Position numbers and translations under genes: made by a program. Shown piece after piece: positions 1-5,444 of a stretch of DNA of 5,444 bases (its first letter is position 1; each line of letters begins with the position of its first letter). The DNA comes from Anaerotignum sp. (GTDB lineage Bacteria; Bacillota; Clostridia; Lachnospirales; Anaerotignaceae). The DNA is taken from assembly GCA_020024395.1 (NCBI GenBank), contig JAHHTV010000108.1, positions 1 through 5,444 of the forward strand, read 5' to 3'. The notes under the pieces are model-generated. The model did not search any database. It saw only the letters and a list, made by a program, of their open reading frames with translations, and was not told the origin of the DNA.

Positions 1-21
1 CTATAACATAAATATAATAAT

Positions 22-69
22 TATCACAAAAAGTGATATTTTTTACAAAATTTTTATTTTTTGTGATAT
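22..69. promoter_or_regulatory. Repeated TATCAC/GTGATA elements, candidate operator
   Basis: Three copies of one short element lie upstream of the first gene. TATCAC at 22-27 and GTGATA at 33-38 form a perfect 6-bp inverted repeat around AAAAA. A third copy, GTGATAT at 63-69, repeats 33-39 exactly 30 bp downstream. The longer form TATCACAAAAA (22-32) is a perfect 11-bp inverted repeat of 58-68. The last copy overlaps the proposed -10 box, so a protein bound there would block transcription. The regulator is unknown. I infer an operator from symmetry and position only. AT-rich DNA does produce chance repeats, but the C/G-containing core argues against pure chance. Confidence 0.4.
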
Positions 70-72
70 AAT
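42..72 (+). promoter_or_regulatory. Probable promoter of the 116-1003 gene
   Basis: A perfect TATAAT lies at 67-72 and is preceded by TGA at 64-66, giving an extended -10 (TGN). The only -35-like sequence is TTTACA at 42-47. Its 19-bp spacing is long, so the promoter would rely mainly on the extended -10. Transcription would start near 79, leaving a leader of about 37 nt before the ATG at 116. The ribosome binding site AGGAGGGG (100-107) lies in that leader. Confidence 0.45.
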
Positions 73-115
73 ATAAAAAATTTGTTTTATAAAATGTCTA
101 GGAGGGGTTTTTATT

Positions 116-1003
116 ATGGGGTTTTTGAACAGTATAACAAATCATGCATCTGATGATATGCAACAACATACGCCAAATGACCAACAACCATCTAAAAAAT
201 GGTTGCGTATACTTGCTTATATCATCATTCCGTTTGTTTGTAGTTTCATTCATGTCAATTTATTTTTTGTAGCGATTTTGATTGAAAGTATTGTGCATTT
301 TTTGTATATGAAAAAAATACCGTTGCGCAAATCAAGACGAATGATATCAAACAGTGTGACTGCGTTTTTCTTTATTTTTTCTGTGATTTTTACAATATTT
401 GGTATGCGTATACAACCTGCGATTGAAACACTTGCCATAGCAGAAGATGCACAAACATTTGATATCAACCAAGAAAAAACACTTTCTTGGGCATATACAC
501 CAGAAAATGCAGATATTTCTAAACTTTCTGCAGAAGTATCTGATAATACACTTGCACAAATTCATATTTCTGATGATGGTGCATTGTTATTGGAAACATT
601 ATCTGATGAAGGCAGTTTCGATGTTACACTTCATGATGGGGACATTGCAAGCAATGTGGTAACATTTACCATTGTGGATGAAAAAAAAGAACAAGAACGT
701 ATTGCTGCGGAAAAAGCGGAGCAAGAACGCATTGCTGCTGAAAAAGCGGAGCAAGAACGCATTGCTGCGGAAAAAGCGGAACAAGAACGCATTGCTGCGG
801 AAAAAGCAGAACAAGAACGTATCGCTGCCGAAAAAGCACAACAACAATCTATACAAAAATCAAATAGCAAAACGGTTTATGTGACACCAACAGGCAAACG
901 ATATCATTACAGCAGCTCTTGTAATGGTGGTTCTTATAGTGCGACCACACTGGACGAGGCATTAGCAAGAGGATTAACGCCTTGTAAAAAATGCATCGGA
1001 TAA
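116..1003 (+). CDS. Membrane-anchored protein with Ig-like region, coiled-coil repeats and C-terminal His/Cys module
   Basis: A 295-residue protein of unknown function. Residues about 30-46, 48-65 and 80-97 are hydrophobic and read as three membrane segments. The Lys/Arg-rich loop at 66-75 should be cytoplasmic, which places everything after residue 98 outside the cell. Residues about 101-188 (theme FDINQEKTLSWAYTPENAD, ending VVTFTIVD) look like a bacterial Ig-like fold. Residues 192-241 are five exact copies of EQERIAAEKA, a charged helix likely to form a rod or coiled coil. The tail (253-295) has H264, C269, C290 and C293 in an H-x4-C...C-x2-C pattern. This module recurs at the C-termini of Firmicutes surface proteins and resembles an Ada-type zinc site. 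Zinc or disulfide bonding is inference. The start is fixed by AGGAGGGG at 100-107. The gene appears monocistronic, with a terminator right after it. Coding is certain; function is not. Confidence 0.9.
   Translation: MGFLNSITNHASDDMQQHTPNDQQPSKKWLRILAYIIIPFVCSFIHVNLFFVAILIESIVHFLYMKKIPLRKSRRMISNSVTAFFFIFSVIFTIFGMRIQPAIETLAIAEDAQTFDINQEKTLSWAYTPENADISKLSAEVSDNTLAQIHISDDGALLLETLSDEGSFDVTLHDGDIASNVVTFTIVDEKKEQERIAAEKAEQERIAAEKAEQERIAAEKAEQERIAAEKAEQERIAAEKAQQQSIQKSNSKTVYVTPTGKRYHYSSSCNGGSYSATTLDEALARGLTPCKKCIG
689..838 (+). repeat. Five tandem 30-bp coding repeats (EQERIAAEKA x5)
   Basis: Five head-to-tail 30-bp units encode the identical decapeptide EQERIAAEKA. The DNA units differ only at third codon positions: GAA/GAG in codon 1, CGT/CGC in codon 4, ATT/ATC in codon 5, GCG/GCT/GCC in codon 7 and GCG/GCA in codon 10. 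A degenerate partial unit (QQQS) follows. Each unit is a multiple of three, so gain or loss of copies would change rod length without breaking the frame. A run of eight A residues (681-688) lies just before the array. Confidence 0.97.
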
Positions 1004-1009
1004 AAAATC

Positions 1010-1039
1010 AAAACCTCTACTTTCAAGTAGAGGTTTTTT
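1010..1039. terminator. Bidirectional rho-independent terminator
   Basis: A perfect 12-bp stem (1010-1021 paired with 1026-1037, core ACCTCTACT/AGTAGAGGT) closes on a TTCA loop. T residues run through 1034-1039 on the plus strand. On the minus strand the stem is followed by a T-rich tract (complement of the A-run at 1002-1007). It sits in the 40-bp gap between two convergent genes, 6 bp after the first stop codon and 4 bp before the nitroreductase stop, so it can end both transcripts. Confidence 0.9.
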
Positions 1040-1043
1040 CTGC

Positions 1044-1550
1044 TCATTCGTATCGTTCATAATGCACACGTTCGCTCAAATAACGGTCAATCGGTGCTTT
1101 CTGTTTTTCGGGATAGCCAAACACCAACAACATCAGTGGGTTAATATGTTCTGGTAAATGCAATAAATGTTGTAACTGTTTTCTTTGGTCATCATAAAGT
1201 CCCAGCCAAAGACTGCCCAATGCCAAATCGGTTGCTGCAATCAGCATATTTTGTGCTGCTGCACTCAAATCTTGTACCCAAAACAATTCGTTAGGCTCTG
1301 ACACCATATGCATATTGGCACAAACAGCAATACATATAGGTGCCGTTTCCAGCGCAGAAGCATAGCTATCAATTTCAATGATTTTTTGCATGGTTTCTTT
1401 GTTTTTGATGACAACAAATTCCCATTCTTGGTTATTGGTAGATGTTGGAGATGCCATACCTGCACGCAATATATATTCTATTTTTTCTGGTTCTATATCA
1501 CGATTTTGGTAAGTACGGATACTTCTTCTTTGAAATATGGATTGTATCAT
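1044..1550 (-). CDS. Nitroreductase-family FMN-dependent oxidoreductase
   Basis: A 168-residue protein of the small nitroreductase family. These are cytoplasmic, usually homodimeric flavoproteins that use NAD(P)H to reduce nitro compounds, quinones or flavins. The N-terminal RRSIRTY (residues 8-14) is the family's FMN-phosphate signature. ASPTSTNNQEWEFVVI (33-48) matches the second FMN motif (usual form PSa-N-QPW-F), although the usual Pro after Gln is Glu42 here. The helix around DLSAAAQNMLIAATDLALGSLWLGLY (94-119) and FGYPEKQKAP (144-153) complete the fold. The length suits the short subgroup, so it looks intact. The ATG at 1550 is preceded on the minus strand by AAAGGGGG (1557-1564), a good ribosome binding site. 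It is a single gene, divergent from the HAAS/PadR operon and convergent with the first gene. Its physiological substrate cannot be read from sequence. Confidence 0.93.
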   Translation of the reverse strand: MIQSIFQRRSIRTYQNRDIEPEKIEYILRAGMASPTSTNNQEWEFVVIKNKETMQKIIEIDSYASALETAPICIAVCANMHMVSEPNELFWVQDLSAAAQNMLIAATDLALGSLWLGLYDDQRKQLQHLLHLPEHINPLMLLVFGYPEKQKAPIDRYLSERVHYERYE

Positions 1551-1580
1551 GAAAAATCCCCCTTTGTTTTATTATCATTC

Positions 1581-1609
1581 AATGTATCATATCTTTTGGC
1601 TTTATACAA
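1581..1609 (-). promoter_or_regulatory. Probable promoter of the nitroreductase gene
   Basis: Read on the minus strand, TTGTAT (1604-1609) is followed after exactly 17 bp by TACATT (1581-1586), with TGA directly before the -10 (1587-1589) as an extended -10. Transcription would start near 1574, about 24 nt before the ATG, and the ribosome binding site (1557-1564) lies inside that leader. The boxes are imperfect, but spacing and location fit. Confidence 0.45.
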
Positions 1610-1656
1610 TCACGCACTTTTAGGATATGAGATATGAAAAAGGAAACTGCAAAATA

Positions 1657-1684
1657 TTGACAATTTGATTTTATACTATATAAT
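1657..1684 (+). promoter_or_regulatory. Consensus sigma-A-type promoter of the HAAS/PadR operon
   Basis: A perfect TTGACA (1657-1662) is followed after 16 bp by a perfect TATAAT (1679-1684). Transcription would start near 1691, about 55 nt before the ATG at 1746. Such a strong promoter in front of a regulator operon suggests that it is normally held down by a repressor, plausibly the PadR protein it encodes. Confidence 0.7.
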
Positions 1685-1716
1685 AAAAATAGGTACTAAT
1701 TTTTTATCAGTAGTAT
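1673..1716. promoter_or_regulatory. Candidate PadR operator (TACTA repeats and AT-rich dyad)
   Basis: TACTA occurs at 1674-1678 and again at 1694-1698, exactly 20 bp (about two helical turns) apart. TAGTAT at 1711-1716 is the inverted form of ATACTA at 1673-1678. An imperfect dyad (1685-1704: AAAAAT, eight-base centre containing GTAC, ATTTTT) covers the likely transcription start. PadR-family proteins commonly bind dyads over their own promoters. Assigning this site to PadR is inference from position and symmetry. Confidence 0.35.
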
Positions 1717-1745
1717 GCCATCTATCCAAATAAGGAGGGAGATAT

Positions 1746-2474
1746 ATGACAAAAACAAACTATATGAAACGGTTATCTTTGTTGGCAAAATGGTGGTTGC
1801 CAGAACAAGAAGCAAAAGAAGTGATACAGGATTATCAAGAAATTATCACAAATATAGAGCCAGAAGAACATTTGGTCAGTCGCTTGGGTACACCCTATCA
1901 AGCAATCAAACCGCTGATACCACCTATGAAAAAAAATATGTGGTTGTTTGTATTTTTGTGTGGTATGGTTTGTTTGGTGGGAGCTTTTTGCAGTTTATTT
2001 TTTTATTATCCGCTTTCTTTTGGTATGCGTATGTTGTATTTTATGTTGTTTACTGGTTTGTTCAATGGTTGGGGATTTTATTTTTGGGGGATATCCAAAA
2101 CAAAACCATCGAAAAAAATTATCATAACATTCGCAATGCTCACAATATGTAATATGATTGGTATATATTGTGGTTATTTATTGATGAAATTTCCGATACA
2201 AATGGTTGGGTATACCGTAAGCAATATGATAATACTATACAGTGTGTGTTGTGTGATTGTGGGTATGGTTGCACTTGTTTTATGCAAAATATCCACAAAA
2301 CAATGGAAAAGTATTGTTGTGCTTACCATGGGCTTGTTATGTACTTATGGTGTATTTCATTCTGATATGATAAGCATGAATATCATTACCATATTGGATT
2401 TGTCTATGATGTTAAAAAATGCAGGCATGATGCTGGCAATGACATATGTTATGGCGGTGGTTTCGTTATGTTAA
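1746..2474 (+). CDS. HAAS-domain (DUF1700-like) multi-pass membrane protein
   Basis: A 242-residue protein. Residues 1-58 are a soluble helical region (KRLSLLAKWWLPEQEAKEVIQDYQ..., then VSRLGTPYQAI at 44-54). This matches the HAAS/DUF1700 pattern: a short helix pair, a DYxE-like stretch and an L-G-P-x-x-A segment. In known HAAS proteins this region contacts a partner PadR regulator and links it to a membrane part. About six hydrophobic segments follow (roughly 63-88, 92-115, 124-146, 157-180, 188-203, 224-240), so the rest is an integral membrane protein of unknown activity. The start is the ATG at 1746, six bases after TAAGGAGGG (1731-1739). An in-frame-plus-one ORF beginning at 1715 has no ribosome binding site and is a shadow. 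The stop overlaps the padR start by 7 nt. The HAAS assignment is pattern recognition and the membrane function is unknown. Confidence 0.85.
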   Translation: MTKTNYMKRLSLLAKWWLPEQEAKEVIQDYQEIITNIEPEEHLVSRLGTPYQAIKPLIPPMKKNMWLFVFLCGMVCLVGAFCSLFFYYPLSFGMRMLYFMLFTGLFNGWGFYFWGISKTKPSKKIIITFAMLTICNMIGIYCGYLLMKFPIQMVGYTVSNMIILYSVCCVIVGMVALVLCKISTKQWKSIVVLTMGLLCTYGVFHSDMISMNIITILDLSMMLKNAGMMLAMTYVMAVVSLC

Positions 2475-2770
2475 AAAAAGATATTTGGACATTATGTTTG
2501 TTACATTTGCTGACAAAACAAGATTGTTATGGGTATGATTTGTTGCGGCAATTACACAATTTGTTTATGGGGACACAAGAAAGTGTGTTGTATGCGTTAT
2601 TGCGTGATTTATGCAAAGCAGGTTTGACAAAAACATATTTGCAAGAAAGCCCAAATGGGCCAGCACGCAAATATTATCAAATCACAGACGCAGGCAAAGA
2701 ACGTTTGCAAGAATTGATGGAGCAATGGCAACAGTTGAAAAATGCATTGTTGGAAATTGGGATTGATTAA
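2468..2770 (+). CDS. PadR-family transcriptional regulator
   Basis: A compact 100-residue winged-helix DNA-binding protein. It shows the PadR order: helix 1 with LCLLHLLTKQDCYGYDLLRQL (9-29), the recognition-helix region ESVLYALLRDLCKAGL (38-53), the wing with RKYYQITDAGKERLQEL (67-83) and a short C-terminal helix for dimerisation. The length is typical of PadR subfamily 2 (about 100-120 residues). The gene begins inside the last codons of the HAAS gene (ATGTTAA overlap, 2468-2474). Its upstream sequence (GGCGGTGG, 2453-2460) is only a weak ribosome binding site, so translation is probably coupled to the HAAS gene. PadR proteins of this type usually repress their own operon and are released by a small molecule or by the membrane partner. 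The regulator is second here, whereas it is more often first in such operons. Confidence 0.93.
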   Translation: MLKKDIWTLCLLHLLTKQDCYGYDLLRQLHNLFMGTQESVLYALLRDLCKAGLTKTYLQESPNGPARKYYQITDAGKERLQELMEQWQQLKNALLEIGID

Positions 2771-2776
2771 CAAATG

Positions 2777-2804
2777 GGGCAGCATACAAAAATGTATTCT
2801 GCCC
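2777..2804. terminator. Hairpin between convergent padR and mcrC, possible bidirectional terminator
   Basis: GGGCAG (2777-2782) pairs with CTGCCC (2799-2804). After one mismatch, ATACA (2784-2788) pairs with TGTAT (2793-2797), closing on AAAA. It fills the 35-bp gap between the padR and mcrC stop codons. The T tracts on either side are short (TTTA on plus; ATTTGTT on minus), so it may be a weak terminator in both directions. Confidence 0.55.
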
Positions 2805-2805
2805 T

Positions 2806-3837
2806 TTATAGTTCACCAAAATGTTCCCATACAATTTGATTGCATTGTTTGGCAATTTCTGAAAAATGACAGGACAAATCCAGCGTTTTGACACTGATTT
2901 GATTGCCACCCATATGATACACATAATCTGGTTGTATTGGTGCATCGGTTTTGGCATACAAAAGCATACCTGATACAATATGCTGTGGTGCGATAGCAGC
3001 TTTATTTTTAACATATGCAAATATTTGATATAAGTTATGAGAATGTATTTTGTGTGTGTCAAATCTGGTTTGCATATTTTGTGCATAGTATTTTGTATCA
3101 ATGATAAGATACTGATTTTGATAACAAAGCATGATATCTGATTGCATTGTGGGCAACATATCGGAAAAGCCATCATCTACTTGCCATTGGATTTGTGATG
3201 ATGTGACTTTCAGCTGTGGAAATTCTTGTTGATAATAAGAAAAAACAAATTTTTCATATAAACGATGCATTTGTTGTGTATCAAAAAAATCCATAAATGT
3301 CATATGCCCATTTGCATTTGTTTGCAAAAGTCCTTTTACCACAAGATAGCAAATAGATAAAAGCATACGATATGTTTGGTTGTGGCGAGGGTATGCCGTA
3401 TGCCAATGGATATGGCGTATATCAAGCGTGTCCACATTTTGAAAATATACCAGATATTTTCGCAATGCTTTTTTTCTGGCATTTGTGATATTTGCTTTTA
3501 ACAAAAGCAGCATGGTAGATTTCAAAATACGATTTGGATATGTATTGATAGAAAAATCATCATATACACATACCAGTTGTTTTTTGGGTATGCTTTGTGT
3601 CTGAAAAGAAGCGGTTGTATCAATTTTGCCCCGCAAAACAGAAAGCGGTTGTTGTTGTGTGTGATATGTTTGATACAATCCTTTTTTCAACTGTGTGGAA
3701 ATACCTGTGAGCAATATGGCAGTACAAAGCTCTGCGGTATTGTGAAAGGCTTCTGTTGCCATTTTTTTATATTCTTTTGTTTGCAATATCCGAAAGGCAT
3801 ATGCAAGCATATAATAAATATTTTGAATGGGTATCAT
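2806..3837 (-). CDS. mcrC: McrC-type nuclease subunit of a McrBC restriction system
   Basis: A 343-residue protein, close to the usual McrC length of about 350. It opens with MIPIQNIYYMLAYAF, a hallmark of Gram-positive McrC. LRGKID (68-73), NRILK (102-106) and MDFFDTQQMHRLYEKFVF (182-199) follow family positions in the McrB-stimulating part. The C-terminal PD-(D/E)xK nuclease shows D234 (in MQSDIML), D247 and K249 (in YLIIDTKYY), then Y270-Q271 in the following helix, so the active site looks intact. In known systems McrC binds the McrB ring, stimulates its GTPase and cuts DNA containing modified cytosine. The start is the ATG at 3837, which shares ATGA with the mcrB stop (3834-3837). A TTG ten codons upstream (3867) is open but would skip the conserved N-terminus and lacks a ribosome binding site. 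Translation is therefore coupled to mcrB. Confidence 0.93.
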   Translation of the reverse strand: MIPIQNIYYMLAYAFRILQTKEYKKMATEAFHNTAELCTAILLTGISTQLKKGLYQTYHTQQQPLSVLRGKIDTTASFQTQSIPKKQLVCVYDDFSINTYPNRILKSTMLLLLKANITNARKKALRKYLVYFQNVDTLDIRHIHWHTAYPRHNQTYRMLLSICYLVVKGLLQTNANGHMTFMDFFDTQQMHRLYEKFVFSYYQQEFPQLKVTSSQIQWQVDDGFSDMLPTMQSDIMLCYQNQYLIIDTKYYAQNMQTRFDTHKIHSHNLYQIFAYVKNKAAIAPQHIVSGMLLYAKTDAPIQPDYVYHMGGNQISVKTLDLSCHFSEIAKQCNQIVWEHFGEL

Positions 3838-5444
3838 GATATAGCACTCCGTAAACAGTGACTCCAATGGGCGACTTTTTCTGGTTCATCAAACCAGTAT
3901 TCCTTCAACAATGGAATACATTCATATTCCACAAACGCAGACAAAAATGCAGCATCGATTGGTTGCTCTGTGCAAAAGTAGCTATGCCCAATCAAAAACC
4001 CCTCGCCCAATGTGTCATCATTTTGAATGGCAACATTTAAGTTTTGTATACAATGTATCAGTTTGTCAAATGTTGCATTTTTGATATTTTGCTGATATTT
4101 TTGAAAACCATCAGAAGCAAAAGCAGGTTCTAATGTAAAAAATGCAAATCTTCTACGCAATGCATAATCCAATATTGCCAAACTGCGGTCACTGGTGTTC
4201 ATAGTACCAATGATATAGACATTTTCAGGGATAGAAAAATCTTCGCCTGTGTACATCAATGACAAAGACATACCCCTTTTATCATTTTCCAGTAACAAAA
4301 ACAATTCACCAAATATTTTGCTCAAATTGCCACGATTGATTTCGTCAATGATGAAAAAATATGTATTTGTGCAATCTTTTTCTGCGATTTTACAAAAATC
4401 ATAAAATGCACCTGTTTTTAGTGCAAATCCTGTGTCTGTGGGGCGAAATCCCATCATAAAATCCTCATAGGAATAATTTTGATGAAATTGTATCATTTTG
4501 ATACGGTTGGTATCTTTTTTGCCCATCATGGCATACGCCAAACGTGTTGCAACAAATGTTTTTCCAACACCAGCAGCACCTTGTAATATGATATTTTTTT
4601 TGCTGTTTAAGATATGTAGCAATGCATACAATTTTTGTTCCGATAAATAGACTTCTTTGCAAAAATCTTGTTTTGTGTATTGGTTTTTATTTTTTTTGAA
4701 ACCATATACGGGTTTTTTGATGTTATTTTTTGGCAGTATTTGTAATGTATGATGTTGTGTTGTTTTTTGCGGTTTGTTTGTGGCAAGCAACGCATGATAA
4801 GATAATTCTGCAAAAGAATGATAATCATAATATTGATTTTGCATCATATCTAAACTCAAGTCACAAATCCATAAATATTGTTCGCCAGAGGGGATTTGTT
4901 TGAAACCATCTATGGCAGCAACAAAATTTTGAGGCATATTTTTCAAATGGCATAAAAAATTTCTGTTTCGGGCATCCAAAGGAATAAAACATTTTGGGCG
5001 TATCCAATAAAGCCCCATTGTGATATTCCATTTTACGCCTTTTTGTTTGATGACAATGTCAAACCATTTTGCAATCTCTGCTTTGTTTTTTTCTGTGGGA
5101 TTGTCTGCATATTGCACTGCGGCAGAAAATGTATGCCACAAGCAATCAATATCATGCTCGCCTCTTTCATCCATAAAAGAGTAGAATGTTGCCTTTTGAT
5201 TGTTCAGTACAGGAACACCATCAAAATGATGCGGGACTTTTGCCGCAATATCAAACAATTTTGCAATTTGTTCTAAAATGGCAATACGGTTTGCATTTGT
5301 AATGCCTTTATTAAACAAACCAAATATGGTAAATGGGTCAATATCCTGTAATAGTATATCTTTTTCTAATGTGGGGGTTTTGATATGTAAATTTTTAAAA
5401 ATAGATAATATTTTTTCAATCAACTGACTGCGATTGTTTTTATA
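3834..5444 (-). CDS. mcrB: McrB-type AAA+ motor subunit, 5' end beyond window
   Basis: The reading frame is open to the right edge. The first possible start inside the window, a TTG at 5423, has no ribosome binding site, and the preceding codons read YKNNRSQ without a stop, so the true N-terminus lies outside. Numbering residues from that TTG: Walker A GAAGVGKT at 282-289, Walker B FFIIDEINRG at 356-365, the McrB signature MNTSDRS at 408-414, an arginine-rich LRRRF at 422-426, and GEGFLIGHSYF at 473-483. These mark a McrB-family AAA+ ring motor; characterised members hydrolyse GTP and translocate DNA. Residues 1-210 form a separate N-terminal domain with DPFTIFGLFNKGITNANR (29-46) and GLYWIRPKCFIPLDARNR (137-154). 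It does not look like the DUF3578 methylcytosine-binding domain of E. coli McrB, so its target may differ. The gene overlaps mcrC by four bases and they form one operon. Motor function is nearly certain; the recognised modification is unknown. Confidence 0.93.
   Translation of the reverse strand, partial: YKNNRSQLIEKILSIFKNLHIKTPTLEKDILLQDIDPFTIFGLFNKGITNANRIAILEQIAKLFDIAAKVPHHFDGVPVLNNQKATFYSFMDERGEHDIDCLWHTFSAAVQYADNPTEKNKAEIAKWFDIVIKQKGVKWNITMGLYWIRPKCFIPLDARNRNFLCHLKNMPQNFVAAIDGFKQIPSGEQYLWICDLSLDMMQNQYYDYHSFAELSYHALLATNKPQKTTQHHTLQILPKNNIKKPVYGFKKNKNQYTKQDFCKEVYLSEQKLYALLHILNSKKNIILQGAAGVGKTFVATRLAYAMMGKKDTNRIKMIQFHQNYSYEDFMMGFRPTDTGFALKTGAFYDFCKIAEKDCTNTYFFIIDEINRGNLSKIFGELFLLLENDKRGMSLSLMYTGEDFSIPENVYIIGTMNTSDRSLAILDYALRRRFAFFTLEPAFASDGFQKYQQNIKNATFDKLIHCIQNLNVAIQNDDTLGEGFLIGHSYFCTEQPIDAAFLSAFVEYECIPLLKEYWFDEPEKVAHWSHCLRSAIS

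Noticed and set aside
681..688. Eight-A run as a phase-variation (slippage) switch
   Set aside because: The run is in frame and short for an AT-rich genome, and nothing nearby suggests an alternative off-frame product. Not enough to claim a contingency locus.
599..870. Minus-strand open frames with Ser/Cys/Phe-rich repeats
   Set aside because: The apparent repeats are the antisense reading of the EQERIAAEKA array. They lack a ribosome binding site and any independent support.
1308..1637. 109-residue plus-strand open frame antisense to the nitroreductase
   Set aside because: It is fully antisense to a clear nitroreductase and has no ribosome binding site or recognisable domain.
1715..2152. 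145-residue plus-strand open frame overlapping the HAAS gene
   Set aside because: It has no ribosome binding site before its ATG and no family resemblance. The overlapping frame from 1746 has an excellent ribosome binding site, HAAS features and membrane segments.
2682..3176. 164-residue minus-strand open frame across the padR end and mcrC
   Set aside because: It overlaps mcrC, whose nuclease motifs lie in the other frame, and also crosses the convergent terminator and padR. It is a shadow frame.
4840..4847. Internal start in mcrB (Met193/194) for a short form like E. coli McrBs
   Set aside because: Two adjacent ATG codons sit near the domain boundary, but the sequence upstream on the minus strand has no Shine-Dalgarno-like stretch.
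5421..5423. TTG as the true start of mcrB
   Set aside because: The frame stays open to the window edge, no ribosome binding site precedes the TTG, and the upstream codons (YKNNRSQ) read like continuing protein. Partial gene is the better call.

Overview
The window is AT-rich, uses strong GGAGG-type ribosome binding sites, and carries a HAAS/PadR pair and a Firmicutes-style McrBC system. All of this points to a low-GC Gram-positive bacterium, most likely in the Clostridia. The genus cannot be fixed from the sequence. No rRNA, tRNA, CRISPR array, transposase or integrase was seen, and no gene-free stretch exceeds 300 bases.

Layout from left to right: (1) A promoter region with an unusual set of TATCAC/GTGATA repeats (22-69) precedes a plus-strand gene (116-1003). 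Its product has three membrane segments, an Ig-like region, five identical ten-residue coiled-coil repeats and a small His/Cys C-terminal module. (2) A strong bidirectional terminator (1010-1039) separates it from a convergent minus-strand nitroreductase-family gene (1044-1550). (3) A divergent intergenic region (1551-1745) holds a minus-strand promoter for the nitroreductase and a near-consensus plus-strand promoter for a two-gene operon. That operon encodes a HAAS-domain multi-pass membrane protein (1746-2474) and, overlapping it by 7 nt, a PadR-family regulator (2468-2770). (4) A hairpin (2777-2804) separates this operon from a convergent minus-strand mcrB-mcrC pair. mcrC (2806-3837) is complete. 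mcrB (3834-5444) runs off the right edge. The two genes overlap at an ATGA.

How the genes work together: McrB is an AAA+ motor with a variable N-terminal recognition domain, and McrC is its PD-(D/E)xK nuclease partner. Together they should form a type IV (modification-dependent) restriction system, or the restriction part of an LlaJI-like system if methyltransferase genes lie just beyond the right edge. The PadR/HAAS operon looks like an autoregulated envelope-stress or membrane module. The first gene is a surface-exposed protein of unknown role. There is no direct evidence that the left-hand genes cooperate with McrBC. The best candidates for something less described are the architecture of the 116-1003 protein, its upstream repeat cluster, and the non-DUF3578 N-terminal domain of McrB.
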